Below are positions 5,302-5,847 of a stretch of 5,847 bases of DNA, piece after piece; positions within the stretch are counted from its first letter, which is position 1; every line of letters starts with the position of its first letter. Source of the stretch: CAYGWP01 sp964353455 (lineage in GTDB: Bacteria; Planctomycetota; Phycisphaerae; FEN-1346); assembly GCA_964353455.1 (NCBI GenBank), contig CAYGWP010000455.1:1-5847 (forward strand), given 5' to 3'. Position numbers and translations under genes: made by a program. A model generated the notes under the pieces. That model was not told where the DNA came from. It made no database searches and was given only the letters and a program-made list of their open reading frames with translations.

Positions 5302-5323
5302 CTCAATTATATCTTACATTGAG
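5302..5323 (-). promoter_or_regulatory. Toxin-antitoxin promoter with overlapping inverted repeat
   Basis: A perfect TATAAT -10 box lies at 5311-5306 on the minus strand, 33 bp before the antitoxin ATG; the -35 is weak (CTGGAA at 17 bp). CTCAAT (5302-5307) and ATTGAG (5318-5323) form an inverted repeat with a 10-bp spacer that overlaps the -10 box. This would be a natural operator for autoregulation by the antitoxin, but that is inference. Confidence 0.6.
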
Positions 5324-5395
5324 AAAGGTTCCAGCAAAAGACTTAAACCGCTCTCCCCCCAAGCCCCGGCCGCCGAGTAAGCCGCATCAATCACC

Positions 5396-5424
5396 TTGAC
5401 GGCGAGCCATCCGGCGACTACGCT
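5396..5424 (+). promoter_or_regulatory. Candidate promoter of the oxidoreductase gene
   Basis: TTGACG (5396-5401) and TACGCT (5419-5424) are separated by 17 bp. The -35 is near consensus; the -10 keeps the TA...T positions only. Transcription would begin near 5431, giving a leader of about 26 nt with the Shine-Dalgarno. It is divergent from the toxin-antitoxin promoter. Confidence 0.45.
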
Positions 5425-5456
5425 TCTTCCAATAACTTGCCACGGAGGGAGGCTAT

Positions 5457-5847
5457 ATGACTCATCGCACGACCCGAAGGACGCTGCTGAAGACCGCCGC
5501 CGTCGGGGTGACGGTCACGCTGCTGGGCGGACGTTCGGCCCGGGCCTATGCCGCCAACGAGGCGGTGAGCGTGGGAATCTGCGGCGTGGGCGGCCAAGGC
5601 GGCACAAACCGGCATTGGCTGAAGGGCGACGGGGCCAACATCGTCGCCCTGTGCGATGCCGACCGCGGCCGGGCCGAGGCGGGCCTCAAGGACCACGCGG
5701 GGGCGAAGGTCTATACCGATTTCCGCAAGATGCTCGACGCCCAGCACAAGGAGATCGACGGCGTAATGATCTCGACGCCCGACCACACCCACGCCGTCAT
5801 CTCGATGGCCGCCATGAAACTCGGCAAGGGCGTCTGCACCGAGAAGC
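5457..5847 (+). CDS. Tat-exported Gfo/Idh/MocA family oxidoreductase, N-terminal 130 residues
   Basis: The protein begins with a twin-arginine signal (TRRTLLK, residues 6-12) and a hydrophobic stretch (about 13-25). Likely cleavage follows ARA (28-30), so it is predicted to act outside the cytoplasm. The Rossmann fold starts at VSVGICGVGGQG (37-48) with the GxGxxG dinucleotide loop at 43-48. CDAD (66-69) marks the end of the second strand, STPDHTHA (106-113) is typical, and CTEK (127-130) begins the family EKP motif at the window edge. Family members are NAD(P)-dependent and often act on sugars or their derivatives; the substrate cannot be told from this part. Multiple paralogues with Tat signals are characteristic of Planctomycetota. 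The ATG follows GGAGGGAGG (5444-5452), a strong site. The C-terminal substrate domain lies outside the window. Confidence 0.93.
   Translation, partial: MTHRTTRRTLLKTAAVGVTVTLLGGRSARAYAANEAVSVGICGVGGQGGTNRHWLKGDGANIVALCDADRGRAEAGLKDHAGAKVYTDFRKMLDAQHKEIDGVMISTPDHTHAVISMAAMKLGKGVCTEK

Noticed and set aside
4098..5399. 433-codon plus-strand open frame spanning repeats and the toxin-antitoxin genes
   Set aside because: Its first part translates the repeats into MPRMPR-type low complexity, and the rest is antisense to the toxin and antitoxin genes.
5418..5792. 124-codon minus-strand frame opposite the oxidoreductase
   Set aside because: It is antisense to a frame with a Tat signal and Rossmann motifs, and has no family resemblance.

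Overview
The window (5,847 bp) comes from a GC-rich bacterium, most likely a member of the Planctomycetota. This is inferred from gene style: a Tat-exported Gfo/Idh/MocA oxidoreductase, a GC-rich intergenic region full of CCAAG-type hairpin repeats, and the wording of the ValRS motifs. No rRNA or other phylogenetic marker is present, so the assignment is tentative.

Left part (1-3871, minus strand): one regulated operon, read right to left. A promoter (TTGACC-N16-TATACT) drives a short leader that encodes a 36-residue peptide from a GTG start with a strong Shine-Dalgarno. The peptide carries an uninterrupted Ile-Ile-Val-Val-Ile-Val run, followed by a stop codon. Next come two GC-rich segments that can pair as an antiterminator or instead form an intrinsic terminator with a U tract. 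Then follow cimA ((R)-citramalate synthase, first step of the threonine-independent isoleucine route) and valS (valyl-tRNA synthetase, 3' end beyond the window), which overlap by 8 nt. This has every part of a ribosome-mediated transcription attenuator of the ilv/leu type. Here it would read Ile- and Val-tRNA charging and control an Ile-biosynthesis gene together with the Val-charging enzyme. It is the main discovery in the window.

Middle (3872-4669): about 800 bp without a credible gene. It holds three same-orientation copies of a hairpin element built from 9-bp CCAAG-type units around a conserved CCCCTGG loop, three near-perfect or perfect palindromes, a five-fold GAAACTT array at 10-11 bp spacing, and a recurring TTGTGGC word. 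It looks like a nest of small non-autonomous repeats.

Right part (4670-5847): a minus-strand toxin-antitoxin pair (DUF433-type antitoxin followed by a DUF5615 PIN-like toxin) with a TATAAT -10 box overlapped by an inverted repeat. Divergent from it on the plus strand is the 5' part of a Tat-signal Gfo/Idh/MocA oxidoreductase, which runs off the window.
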